In this document: positions 45,143 through 53,474 of the stretch, one piece after another
Numbering within the stretch: the first letter of the stretch is position 1
Layout: every line of letters starts with the position of its first letter
Assembly: GCA_017444065.1 (NCBI GenBank)
Contig: JAFSXJ010000102.1
Location: 1 to 63,694 of the forward strand
DNA length: 63,694 nt
Origin: Paludibacteraceae bacterium
Lineage (GTDB): Bacteria > Bacteroidota > Bacteroidia > Bacteroidales > Paludibacteraceae
Reading direction: 5' to 3'
Program-made: the position numbers and the translations under genes
The notes under the pieces: model-generated
Seen by the model: only the letters and a program-made list of their open reading frames with translations
The model's database searches: none
What the model was told of the DNA's origin: nothing

Positions 45143-46483
45143 ATGACAATTCAACGATTCAATAACTGGTTATTGGGTATCGCTATGGCAGGCATGCTCT
45201 CCGCTTGTTCGTGGGGAAACTTCTATGTGCTGAACTTTGATGATATCAACCCCGTGATTGACAGCACGATGTTCCGTGTGACAAGTCGTCACCATACCGA
45301 CCTTGGCAACGGTGTGCCGGATGACTGCTATCTGCCGGACGGGACACCGCTCATAGAATGGGAAGATGCAGAGAGTGTTTCAGAGCGTCGGCGTACATCC
45401 GGAGTGTCCGGCGCAGGTGTTGTGCAAGCGCTGCTTGACAAGATAAACAACCGTTCGGTGGTAGAGCTGTGCGGCATATATACATCCATTGACAAGAATG
45501 GGAACCCTATAACATTGTCCGGCAAGGTCCTGCTGCCAGCGGATGGCAAGTTTGAGCGATACATCTTAGTGTCACATTATACCATCGGGTCCGACAAAGA
45601 AGCACCGAGCAACGCCTTTCCGCTTGAAGGACTATTGTGCAGCATGGGATATGCTATTATTTGTCCGGATTATATCGGCTACGGCATTACAAAAGACAGG
45701 ATTCATCCGTACCTTGTCATGGACCTCACTGCCATGAACGTTGTAGATATGTATCTTGCTGTCAAGAACTATTTCGATATGGCAGGATTGTATCCGAAAT
45801 ATGATGACATCTATCTTATGGGCTACTCACAAGGTGGAGCAACAACAATGGCCGTTGAATATATGATTGAGGCAATGTATAACCCGTACCTCTTGTTCGA
45901 CAACAAGATTCAAATACGCCGTGTGTTTGCAGGTGGCGGTCCGTATGACGTGAAAGCCACGTATGACCGATTTGTACAAACGGATTGCGCCGACTACCCC
46001 GTAGCCGTACCACTCGTGCTGCAAGGTATGATTGACGGCAACAACCTCGACCTCAAGATGAGTACCATCATGCGTCAGTTCCTGTGCGATAATTTGGATG
46101 AGTGGGTCAATAGCAAGAAATACACAACCGCGCAAATCAATAAGATGATAGGCACAAAGGTTACGCATGAGATGCTCACCGAGATAGGCATGAATGTGCA
46201 AAGCAAAGAAGTAAGCGAACTATACAAGGCTATGGTGCAAAACTCCATCATCTCCTATGCATGGATACCGCAGGCACCCGTGTATATACTGCACTCCATG
46301 GATGACGAAACCGTCACATACCTCAACGCTACTAATGCTAAGCAGCGCTGGGAAAGTGCGAACATACAGTACAATTTCGGGCATTATGGCGGCCACGTCA
46401 AGACCTGCTTGCGGTTTATTCTCACCGTCAAGACCTTGCTGGAGCAAGATCAAAAAGATGAGCATGTCAACTATCTTAACTGA
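45143..46483 (+). CDS. lipoprotein alpha/beta hydrolase
   Basis: A 446-residue lipoprotein. The lipobox is LSAC (Cys 22). The fold is an alpha/beta hydrolase: the oxyanion region LVSHYTIGSDKEAPSNAF, the strand AIICPDYIGYGITKDRIHPY, the nucleophile elbow GYSQGGATTMAVEY with the serine, an aspartate in VYILHSMDDETVTY and a histidine in FGHYGGHV near the end. These suggest an esterase or lipase-like activity, or an acyl-peptide hydrolase, at the outer surface or periplasm. The substrate is unknown. It lies 13 bases after the preceding gene and 19 bases before the next lipoprotein gene. Confidence 0.82.
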   Translation: MTIQRFNNWLLGIAMAGMLSACSWGNFYVLNFDDINPVIDSTMFRVTSRHHTDLGNGVPDDCYLPDGTPLIEWEDAESVSERRRTSGVSGAGVVQALLDKINNRSVVELCGIYTSIDKNGNPITLSGKVLLPADGKFERYILVSHYTIGSDKEAPSNAFPLEGLLCSMGYAIICPDYIGYGITKDRIHPYLVMDLTAMNVVDMYLAVKNYFDMAGLYPKYDDIYLMGYSQGGATTMAVEYMIEAMYNPYLLFDNKIQIRRVFAGGGPYDVKATYDRFVQTDCADYPVAVPLVLQGMIDGNNLDLKMSTIMRQFLCDNLDEWVNSKKYTTAQINKMIGTKVTHEMLTEIGMNVQSKEVSELYKAMVQNSIISYAWIPQAPVYILHSMDDETVTYLNATNAKQRWESANIQYNFGHYGGHVKTCLRFILTVKTLLEQDQKDEHVNYLN

Positions 46484-46502
46484 CTTTTTAGATTGAACGA
46501 TT

Positions 46503-47435
46503 ATGGTAAAGCCTAGAATACTCTCGAGTTTGGTCCTCCTTATTTCGCTCTTTATCCTTGCCCTGACATCATTGAGTTCGTGCAATCCTGAAGCGAAGGC
46601 CGTAAGCGGTTTGGACGTTGAGATCAAGATGTCTCCCGTGATTGTTTCGTCAGGATTCATGCAGGTTACGTTCGAGCCGAACAAGGAGGCATATTACCAC
46701 ATTGGGATTATTCCTGCAGAGCAGGCGCCTGATACAAGCAACTCATACAATGTGCGGACATTTATGGCTCTCATGCTTGACAAAGCGTATGCCGACTATC
46801 TGTACTGGCGTTCGGACTTGCTTGAGCAGGGCACGCCATATGTGGCGGAGTTCCCAACCCACTCGCTGCAATACGGAAAGGTTGAGCATTGCTTCACACT
46901 GCTTGAACCCGACAAAGACTACATGATTTTTGCCTTTGTGGTGGATGCCAAGACCAACAAACCAGATGGACGGTTGTTCACCTATTATCTTTCTACGGAG
47001 GCAGAGTCGGTGTTTGAGGATGCTATGCAGTTTGAATACCGCGTGCGTGGGTATTGGGACTATGTCTATCCCGTCAGCATTTACGGTGATATTATGTCTT
47101 GGGTGCCGTGGGTTGGTGCTACTATTGACTCGCTAATGCTTGTCGAGACAGATTACCTCAATCCGCTGGACTTTTTTGTTCAGACGTTTCATGAATATAT
47201 GCAGTATCAGGAAAATGACCGTATCCATTTTGGCATCTATGCACATAACAACGATGGCATAGGTGACGGCTCGTCCATGACATTTTTCGATGAGGGACAT
47301 ACCTATTACACAGGGGTTGCCATGATGGACGGATACCTGTCAAGTAGTGCATCCGCCATCTACAAGTTCCGCTGGGAAGGCGAGAAAACACAACTCTTCT
47401 TTACCAGTCAAGATATACTTGACACGGAGTGGTAA
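46503..47435 (+). CDS. lipoprotein of unknown function
   Basis: A 310-residue protein with a long hydrophobic signal (RILSSLVLLISLFILALTSL) and lipobox LSSC, so it should be lipid-anchored. The N-terminal third (VEIKMSPVIVSSGFMQVTFE, followed by YYHIGIIPAEQAPDTSNSY) reads like a fibronectin or Ig-like beta sandwich. The rest is rich in aromatic residues and has no catalytic motif that I recognise. By position it may work with the alpha/beta hydrolase upstream. Confidence 0.72.
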   Translation: MVKPRILSSLVLLISLFILALTSLSSCNPEAKAVSGLDVEIKMSPVIVSSGFMQVTFEPNKEAYYHIGIIPAEQAPDTSNSYNVRTFMALMLDKAYADYLYWRSDLLEQGTPYVAEFPTHSLQYGKVEHCFTLLEPDKDYMIFAFVVDAKTNKPDGRLFTYYLSTEAESVFEDAMQFEYRVRGYWDYVYPVSIYGDIMSWVPWVGATIDSLMLVETDYLNPLDFFVQTFHEYMQYQENDRIHFGIYAHNNDGIGDGSSMTFFDEGHTYYTGVAMMDGYLSSSASAIYKFRWEGEKTQLFFTSQDILDTEW

Positions 47436-47471
47436 GTGGAGATTTTATCAACTAAATTCTGATAGAGTATT

Positions 47472-47867
47472 ATGAAAAGATTTATCTTACTGATTGCTCT
47501 TGCCATTGCTGCCATAATGGTCTCTGCGCAAGAGAAGATGATATTCGTCATCGAAGGTCCGGAAGATACGTACAACCAGATTCGCGTGATTAACGAGACG
47601 TCTGCTGACTTGCTTCGTTGCCGCGTGGTTGTGTTGGATGAGAATGACCAGATCAAATCGGAGTATGGTCAGTACAATATTGTCGGTCAGGGGCGTTGGG
47701 ACTCCAACACCGACCGCATTCAGCGTGGCACAAGACTCGGTATCCAGATGCCGCAGGACTTTACGACCGAGTTGTCGTTTACCGTTGAATACAAAGATTA
47801 TCCATTTTTTGACGCTATCCTCATCCATCTCACGGATAAGGCAAGCGGTTATTCCAATGAATTATGA
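47472..47867 (+). CDS. small exported protein of unknown function
   Basis: A 131-residue protein with a signal peptide (MKRFILLIALAIAAIMVSAQ). The mature domain of about 110 residues is beta-rich (MIFVIEGPEDTYNQIRVINE, then LRCRVVVLDENDQIKSEYGQ) and resembles a small Ig-like or C2-like sandwich. No family identified. It is located seven bases before the dipeptidase gene. Confidence 0.7.
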   Translation: MKRFILLIALAIAAIMVSAQEKMIFVIEGPEDTYNQIRVINETSADLLRCRVVVLDENDQIKSEYGQYNIVGQGRWDSNTDRIQRGTRLGIQMPQDFTTELSFTVEYKDYPFFDAILIHLTDKASGYSNEL

Positions 47868-47873
47868 TGCATT

Positions 47874-48569
47874 ATGAAACGAGTATTGTTTTTTCTGTTG
47901 CCTCTGTTGGTCGTTAGTGCTTGTTCGCGTAAACCGCAACAGGTATGTGAGGCAATCTACGACCGTTCGGATTTTGTTGAGATAACGGATGTGGTGCCGG
48001 ATGTCATTCTTGAGGTGCGGTATTACAGCACGTACAACTTTGTCGGAGCACGTATTGACGGTTATGAGCGCCCGATTGTACTGATGACTCGTCAGTCGGC
48101 GGACTCACTCAAGGTTGTGAGCAATGAGTTGCGCAAGCAAGGCTTCCGGATGAAGATATGGGATGCATATCGTCCGCAACGTGCCGTCAATCATTTTATC
48201 CGTTGGGCGGAAAATCTGCAAGATACAGCAATGAAAGCAATCTTTTATCCGATGGTGGACAAATCTTTGCTTTTCGAGAAAGAGTATATCATGGCTCGTT
48301 CCGGGCACTCGCGCGGTTCGACAGTCGATCTGACATTGCTGAATGAGGCTACGGGTAAAGAGTTGGATATGGGTTCACCGTTCGACTGGTTTGGCGACGA
48401 AAGTCACCCCGACTATACCAATCTGTCAGCTCAGCAGTTGGCTAACCGTCTGATACTTCGCGAAGCAATGCTCCGTCATGGATTCAAGCCGCTTGACAGC
48501 GAATGGTGGCATTTCACCCTTGCCGACGAACCTTATCCCGATACGTATTTTGATTTCCCAATCAAGTAA
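47874..48569 (+). CDS. D-alanyl-D-alanine dipeptidase (VanX/DdpX family), lipoprotein
   Basis: A 231-residue zinc peptidase of family M15D that cleaves D-Ala-D-Ala. The signal ends in lipobox VSAC, so the enzyme is probably anchored in the envelope. The zinc and catalytic motifs are present: SGHSRGSTVDLTL (matching SxHxxGxxxD) and EWWHF. MKIWDAYRPQRAVNHF carries the conserved Arg. In Gram-negative bacteria such enzymes recycle D-Ala-D-Ala from the wall rather than cause vancomycin resistance; no vanHA partners are present here. It is the last gene of the exported-protein run. Confidence 0.92.
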   Translation: MKRVLFFLLPLLVVSACSRKPQQVCEAIYDRSDFVEITDVVPDVILEVRYYSTYNFVGARIDGYERPIVLMTRQSADSLKVVSNELRKQGFRMKIWDAYRPQRAVNHFIRWAENLQDTAMKAIFYPMVDKSLLFEKEYIMARSGHSRGSTVDLTLLNEATGKELDMGSPFDWFGDESHPDYTNLSAQQLANRLILREAMLRHGFKPLDSEWWHFTLADEPYPDTYFDFPIK

Positions 48570-48581
48570 ATGAGTGATAGA

Positions 48582-48617
48582 AAACAGTTTAGGCGTCAGA
48601 TGATGCCTAAACTGTTT
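48582..48617. terminator. bidirectional hairpin between convergent genes
   Basis: AAACAGTTTAGGC (48582-48594) pairs perfectly over 13 bp with GCCTAAACTGTTT (48605-48617), loop of ten bases. No T-run follows on either strand. The right arm lies inside the last codons of the symporter gene, whose stop is in the loop. Confidence 0.6.
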
Positions 48618-49993
48618 AAGAATATTATCATAATTGCCACCGGCACCACCCATCTGAGTACGGCCAGGTAAATTTTACCGAACCATCGTTTCGTGCGTCG
48701 CGTGCCGCGTGCCGGTCCTTTCAGAGTCTCATTCGGCAGACACCACCCCACGAACACCGACATTCCCAATGCTCCCAGCGGCATCATGACACACGACGTT
48801 ATTTCGTCGAAGCAGTCGAACAAATTGTGCCCCATGATAGTCAGCCATTCGGTTTTGCCGGTCATCGACAATACGCACAGCACAATCAACACAATCGTCA
48901 TTGCAGATGTGAGCAGTACGCTCTGGTGGCGGTTGAGCGGACGTCCGGGGTGTCCGGATTTAGGCTTGCGGACAGCAGCACTTGCCTCGCAGATGAACGC
49001 CACCATTACTTCCATAAGGGAGATGGTGGAGGTCAGAGCTGCTATGCAGAGCAGTGTGAAGAACAGCACACTGCTGAACCATGAGAAGGACATCTGCTCC
49101 AAGATTGCCGGCAGAACGACGAACACCAATTGCGGACCTTCAGCAGGGTCGAACCCAAAGGCAAAAACTGCTGGGAAGATGATTACGCCAGCCAGTACTG
49201 CAACTAAGGTGTCGAGCGTAATCACCTGAATGGATGTGGCGGTTATGTTCTGATTCTTAGGCATGTATGAGCCGTATGTGATTAGTGCGCCCATGCCGAT
49301 TGACAGGCTGAAGAAGCATTGCCCCATAGCCTCCATAATGACTCTTGGCGTGATTTTCGAGAAGTCCGTCTGAAAGAAGAACCGCATACCCACATTACTG
49401 CCGTCAAGCATCAGTACGCGTCCTGCCATCAGAAGCATCATCAGCAGGAGCAAAGGCATAAGTATTTTGCTCAGACGCTCAATCCCGGCATTCACATCGA
49501 ACCAAAGCACAGCCGCAGTCAGCACGACCGGCAATACGCTGAAACCTATCATCCTCGGGGTATTGGATGCCACCGCAGCGAAATGCTCCGCCAGAGCCTC
49601 TGTGCCTAAGCCGTCGAACGTGTTCCGGAACGCTTCAAACAGGTAGTTGAAGCACCATCCAGTCACAATGAAATAGAAGCCCATAATGAGCATGGCGGTT
49701 AGCATACACAGCCAACTCAGCCACTGCCAACGCCCGTTGCCGCTCAACTCACGGAACGCACCAAAAGCGCTTTTGCCTGAACGCTTGCCGATGAAAAACT
49801 CTGTCATCAGTAGGGGCAGACCGAATAGAGCTACGCATATAAGATATACAATCAGAAACGCACCACCACCATTCTCACCTGCAATGTACGGGAACTTCCA
49901 GATGTTACCCAAGCCGACTGCACTTCCTGCAGCAGCCATGATGAGTCCGATCTTCGAAGTGAATGATGTATTTCTTTTTGATTCGTTAGCCAT
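48596..49993 (-). CDS. neurotransmitter:sodium symporter family transporter
   Basis: A 465-residue integral membrane protein of the NSS/SNF family, importing an amino acid or amine with sodium. The first helix contains IGLIMAAAGSAVGLGNIWKF and PYIAGENGGGAFLIVYLIC, the strongest family signature (Na1/Na2 and substrate site). About eleven to twelve hydrophobic segments follow, including SLSIGMGALITYGSYMPKNQ in the TM6 region. The start at 49993 (MANESKRNTSFTSK) places the N-terminus correctly; a longer frame would run through the promoter. It is a single gene with its own promoter. Confidence 0.93.
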   Translation of the reverse strand: MANESKRNTSFTSKIGLIMAAAGSAVGLGNIWKFPYIAGENGGGAFLIVYLICVALFGLPLLMTEFFIGKRSGKSAFGAFRELSGNGRWQWLSWLCMLTAMLIMGFYFIVTGWCFNYLFEAFRNTFDGLGTEALAEHFAAVASNTPRMIGFSVLPVVLTAAVLWFDVNAGIERLSKILMPLLLLMMLLMAGRVLMLDGSNVGMRFFFQTDFSKITPRVIMEAMGQCFFSLSIGMGALITYGSYMPKNQNITATSIQVITLDTLVAVLAGVIIFPAVFAFGFDPAEGPQLVFVVLPAILEQMSFSWFSSVLFFTLLCIAALTSTISLMEVMVAFICEASAAVRKPKSGHPGRPLNRHQSVLLTSAMTIVLIVLCVLSMTGKTEWLTIMGHNLFDCFDEITSCVMMPLGALGMSVFVGWCLPNETLKGPARGTRRTKRWFGKIYLAVLRWVVPVAIMIIFLNSLGII

Positions 49994-50035
49994 ATCTTTG
50001 ATATGTATCCGATTTGTGCGCACAAAATATACATG

Positions 50036-50066
50036 CAAAGGTACGTTTTTTTTTCGAGTTATGCAA
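50036..50066 (-). promoter_or_regulatory. promoter for sodium symporter gene
   Basis: The minus strand has GTTG/TTGC at about 50066-50063, 20 bases with a run of A, then TACCTTTG (50043-50036). The -33 match is weaker than in the others. Confidence 0.6.
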
Positions 50067-50112
50067 CTTTTTCATAAAAAAACGATAAGGATAGTCATTT
50101 TTTCAATATTTA

Positions 50113-50144
50113 TTTGCAAATGTGGGATTTTTTTCGTACTTTTG
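50113..50144 (+). promoter_or_regulatory. dxs promoter
   Basis: TTTG (50113-50116), a 20-base spacer with a T-run, then TACTTTTG (50137-50144). Start codon about 55 bases further on. Confidence 0.8.
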
Positions 50145-50199
50145 TAGGCTAATTGTGAATTGTCGTGAAAGGCGGCATGGATGATTGCCGCTGGATTAG

Positions 50200-52098
50200 A
50201 TGATGGACTATAAATATTTGAACAACATAAACTCTCCGAAGGACCTCAAGGCGTTGCCTCGCGAGGCGTTGCCGGAAGTATGTGCCGAGTTGCGCGACTT
50301 CATAGTGCGCCAACTCAGCCATAACCCCGGTCATCTCGGTTCGTCGCTGGGCGTGATTGAGCTGACAGTGGCTTTGCATTACGTGTTCGACACTCCATAC
50401 GACCGGCTGGTGTGGGATGTGGGGCATCAGGCATACGCCCACAAGATTCTTACCGGTAGGCGTGATGCTTTTCATACCAACCGTCAGTTCGGCGGTCTGG
50501 CACCGTTCCCCACACCTGCGGAGAGCGAATATGACACGTGTGTGTCGGGGCATGCCAGCAACAGTATCTCTGTCGCTTTGGGGCTGGATGTGGCGAACGG
50601 GCGTATGGCGAATGGCAGAAAGGTTGTTGCCGTCATCGGTGACGGAGCGATGACAGGCGGTCTGGCGTTCGAGGGGCTGAACAACGCCTCGATGGACAAG
50701 AACAACCTGCTCATTGTGCTCAATGACAACAACATGGCCATCGACCCTATCAAAGGCGGATTTACGCAGTACCTGGTTGACCTGACCACTTCGCCGCGTT
50801 ACAACAAACTGCGCTGGTGGGGCTACCAGGCACTGGTGAAGATGCACCTGATGTCCGACCATAAGCGCGCGAAGATGCTGCGTTTCCACAACAACCTGAA
50901 GACCACGCTCACCAAGCAGCCTAACAATATCTTTCAAGGCCTGAATATCCGTTATTTCGGTCCGGCTGACGGACATGACGTCATCGGATTGGTGCGTATC
51001 CTGAGTGAAATCAAGAATTACAAAGGTCCGAAGGTATTGCATATTGTTACGCAGAAAGGCAAAGGTTACGCGCCTGCGGAAGCCGATCAGACCGTTTGGC
51101 ATGCGCCGGGAGAGTTCGATGTGGAGACCGGAGTTCGCCTGAACGAATCTTCAAATCTTCAAATTTTGAAGTCTTCAAATGCGCAGCCCTTGTGGCAGGA
51201 GGTCTTCGGGCAGACGCTGCTTGACCTCGCCAAGCAGGACAAACGCATCGTGGGTATCACGCCTGCCATGCCGTCAGGCTGCTCGATGACGATTATGCAG
51301 AAGCAGTTGCCCGAACGCGTGTTTGATGTGGGCATAGCCGAAGGGCATGCCGTGACATTCAGTGCCGGTCTGGCTAAGGAAGGGATGGTGCCGTTCTGCA
51401 ATATCTATTCCTCGTTTCTGCAGCGGGCGTACGACAATATCATTCACGATGTGGCTATAGGTAAGCTGCACGTTGTGTTCTGCATCGACCGTGCCGGCAT
51501 CGTCGGCAACGACGGTGCCACGCATCATGGCTTGCTCGATCTGGCGTTCCTGCGCCCTGTGCCGAACATGCAGATTGCAGCACCGATGACGGCAAGCGAC
51601 TTGAGACAGATGATGAAGATGGCGGTGGATATGCAGGGACCGGTGGCTATACGTTACCCGAGAGGAAGGAGCAAGGACCGCGAGCTGCCGCCTGTTGAAT
51701 ATGGCAAAGCGGTCAAGCTGCGTGAAGGCGAATCTGTCTGCGTCCTGTCGCTGGGAGCGATAGGAAATACGGTGGAAGATGCACTTGGGCAGCTGAAGGG
51801 AGTAGGGCACTATAATATGCGCTGGCTCAAGCCGCTGGATACGGATGTTGTCCGGGATGTGGCTGAACGCTATGATGCGATAGTCACCGTTGAGGACGGC
51901 ATGATTAGCGGCGGTCTGGGCAGTGCGGTGCTGGAGACGGTTGATACGCGGAAGGTGCGTGTGGTGCGTCTGGGTGTGGATGACCGGTTCGTCACGCACG
52001 GCAGCACCGCCGAACTGATGCATATGCTTGGCTTGGACGCCGAAGGAATAGCCGGCACTCTCCATGAGTTGCTGAAGGAACAAGCGCAAGCAGAATAA
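50200..52098 (+). CDS. dxs: 1-deoxy-D-xylulose-5-phosphate synthase
   Basis: A 632-residue thiamine-diphosphate enzyme, the first step of the MEP isoprenoid pathway (pyruvate plus glyceraldehyde 3-phosphate). Landmarks are NPGHLGSSLGVIELTVALHY, VWDVGHQAYAHKILTGR, the cofactor-binding GDGAMTGGLAFEGLNNA, and the C-terminal transketolase part with FDVGIAEGHAVTFSAGLA, CIDRAGIVGNDGATHHG and ITVEDG-like VTVEDGMISGGLGS. Residues about 316-327 (ESSNLQILKSSN), between the two halves, come from a short TTCAAAT repeat and look inserted. ATG at 50200 or the next codon both fit. Followed by the trk potassium genes. Confidence 0.97.
   Translation: MMDYKYLNNINSPKDLKALPREALPEVCAELRDFIVRQLSHNPGHLGSSLGVIELTVALHYVFDTPYDRLVWDVGHQAYAHKILTGRRDAFHTNRQFGGLAPFPTPAESEYDTCVSGHASNSISVALGLDVANGRMANGRKVVAVIGDGAMTGGLAFEGLNNASMDKNNLLIVLNDNNMAIDPIKGGFTQYLVDLTTSPRYNKLRWWGYQALVKMHLMSDHKRAKMLRFHNNLKTTLTKQPNNIFQGLNIRYFGPADGHDVIGLVRILSEIKNYKGPKVLHIVTQKGKGYAPAEADQTVWHAPGEFDVETGVRLNESSNLQILKSSNAQPLWQEVFGQTLLDLAKQDKRIVGITPAMPSGCSMTIMQKQLPERVFDVGIAEGHAVTFSAGLAKEGMVPFCNIYSSFLQRAYDNIIHDVAIGKLHVVFCIDRAGIVGNDGATHHGLLDLAFLRPVPNMQIAAPMTASDLRQMMKMAVDMQGPVAIRYPRGRSKDRELPPVEYGKAVKLREGESVCVLSLGAIGNTVEDALGQLKGVGHYNMRWLKPLDTDVVRDVAERYDAIVTVEDGMISGGLGSAVLETVDTRKVRVVRLGVDDRFVTHGSTAELMHMLGLDAEGIAGTLHELLKEQAQAE
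51147..51180 (+). repeat. in-frame CTTCAAAT repeat inside dxs
   Basis: ATCTTCAAATCTTCAAATTT then TGAAGTCTTCAAAT: a short tandem with a reversed unit (ATTTTGAAG), in the linker between the two domains of Dxs. Confidence 0.7.
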
Positions 52099-52124
52099 TT
52101 TTGGATAATTTTGGTAATTGTTGA
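52096..52124. repeat. copy 8 of dispersed repeat
   Basis: TAATTTTGGATAATTTTGGT then AATTGTTGAC, overlapping the dxs stop and extending towards trkA. The downstream TAATAGAC resembles TTATAGAC after the cassette leaders. Confidence 0.78.
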
Positions 52125-52139
52125 CTAAATAATAGACCT

Positions 52140-53474
52140 ATGCGAGTTATCATTGTTGGAGCAGGCGAAGTAGGAACGCACTTGGCGAAACTGCTGTCGC
52201 GTGAGAACATCGACATCAGTCTGATGGACGAGCGTGCTGAGCGTATCGAAGGTCTGGATGCCGACTACGACATGCTGACCAAGGTAGGCGTGCCGACATC
52301 GATCCATGACCTGGAGGAGATTGGTGTGCGCGATGTGGATTTGTTTGTCGCCGTTACGCCCTCGGAGTCTGAGAACATGACCGCCTGCCTGATTGCCAAC
52401 CAGTTGGGCGCGAAGAAGACGCTCGCGCGTATCGACAACTACGAGTACCTATTGCCCGAGAACAAGCGGTTCTTCGAGCAGATGGGTCTGAACCACCTCA
52501 TCTATCCCGAGGTGCTGGCGGCGCAGGAGATTTGCGAGTCGCTCAAGAAGAACTGGATGCGCTATCACCTGACGCTCTGCAACGGACAACTCGATCTCTG
52601 CGTGGTCAAGATTCGCGAGGGTGCTCCGATGATTGGCAAGCAGTTCATGTCGGGATTCTTTGCCCATGGCAACTACCGTATTGTAGCTATCAAGCGCGAA
52701 CAGGAGACGATTATCCCCAGCGGAACCGATGCCGTGGAGGCGGGAGACATGATTTATGCCGTCTGCACGCGTGAGAACATGTCCGTGCTGCGTAAGGAGG
52801 CCGGCAAGAGCGAACGCGAGATCAACAATATCATCTTCTTCGGCGGCAGCAAGATTGCCCAGAAAGCCATCATGTCCCTGCCGGAAGGCAAGAATGTAAA
52901 GGTGCTGGAGGCAGACCGCGAGCTCTGCGAGAAACTCTCCGAGAAGCTTGGCGACGCGATGATTATCCATGCCGATGGCAGCGATATGTCCGTCTTGAAG
53001 GAGGAAGGTATAGAGGACGCCGACGCTTTTGTAGCCGTTACTGACCGTAGCGAGGCGAACATCTTCGCCTGTCTGGCTGCAAGGCGGTTTGGCGTGCGCA
53101 AGACCATCGCCGAGATAGAGAACATGGACTACATCAGCATGGCGGAGCAGCTGGAGGTCGGTGCTATGCTCAACAAGAAAACCATCGCCGCCAGTTACAT
53201 CTACCGTCTGCTGATGAAAGCCAGCGTGCAGAACGTGCAGAACCTCACTTCTGCTGATGCGGAGATAGTGGAGTTCCTCGTGACCGAGGACAGCCGTATA
53301 ACCCGCGATGTGATTAAGAACATGCGTCTGCCAGCGGACTGCAACATAGGCGCGCTTGTGCGTGCCGGCGAAGGAATCCTCGTCAATGGCGACACTCAGC
53401 TCATGCCCGGTGACCAGGTGGTGGTGTTCTGCAAGAGTAACGAACTGCAACGTATTGAGAAATACTTCAAATGA
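52140..53474 (+). CDS. trkA: Trk potassium uptake system, NAD-binding peripheral protein
   Basis: A 444-residue cytoplasmic regulatory subunit with two RCK (TrkA-N/TrkA-C) modules. The first Rossmann domain opens MRVIIVGAGEVGTHLAKLLS; the second begins about residue 225 (NNIIFFGGSKIAQKAIMSL) and includes VLEADRELCEKLSEKL. The second nucleotide site has GGSKIA rather than the usual GxGxxG. It gates the TrkH channel in response to nucleotides. Its stop overlaps the trkH start by four bases. Confidence 0.95.
   Translation: MRVIIVGAGEVGTHLAKLLSRENIDISLMDERAERIEGLDADYDMLTKVGVPTSIHDLEEIGVRDVDLFVAVTPSESENMTACLIANQLGAKKTLARIDNYEYLLPENKRFFEQMGLNHLIYPEVLAAQEICESLKKNWMRYHLTLCNGQLDLCVVKIREGAPMIGKQFMSGFFAHGNYRIVAIKREQETIIPSGTDAVEAGDMIYAVCTRENMSVLRKEAGKSEREINNIIFFGGSKIAQKAIMSLPEGKNVKVLEADRELCEKLSEKLGDAMIIHADGSDMSVLKEEGIEDADAFVAVTDRSEANIFACLAARRFGVRKTIAEIENMDYISMAEQLEVGAMLNKKTIAASYIYRLLMKASVQNVQNLTSADAEIVEFLVTEDSRITRDVIKNMRLPADCNIGALVRAGEGILVNGDTQLMPGDQVVVFCKSNELQRIEKYFK

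Noticed and set aside
47874-48569. Vancomycin-resistance gene
   Set aside because: The enzyme is VanX-like, but no vanH, vanA or regulator is present and the bacterium is Gram-negative. A wall-recycling role is far more likely.
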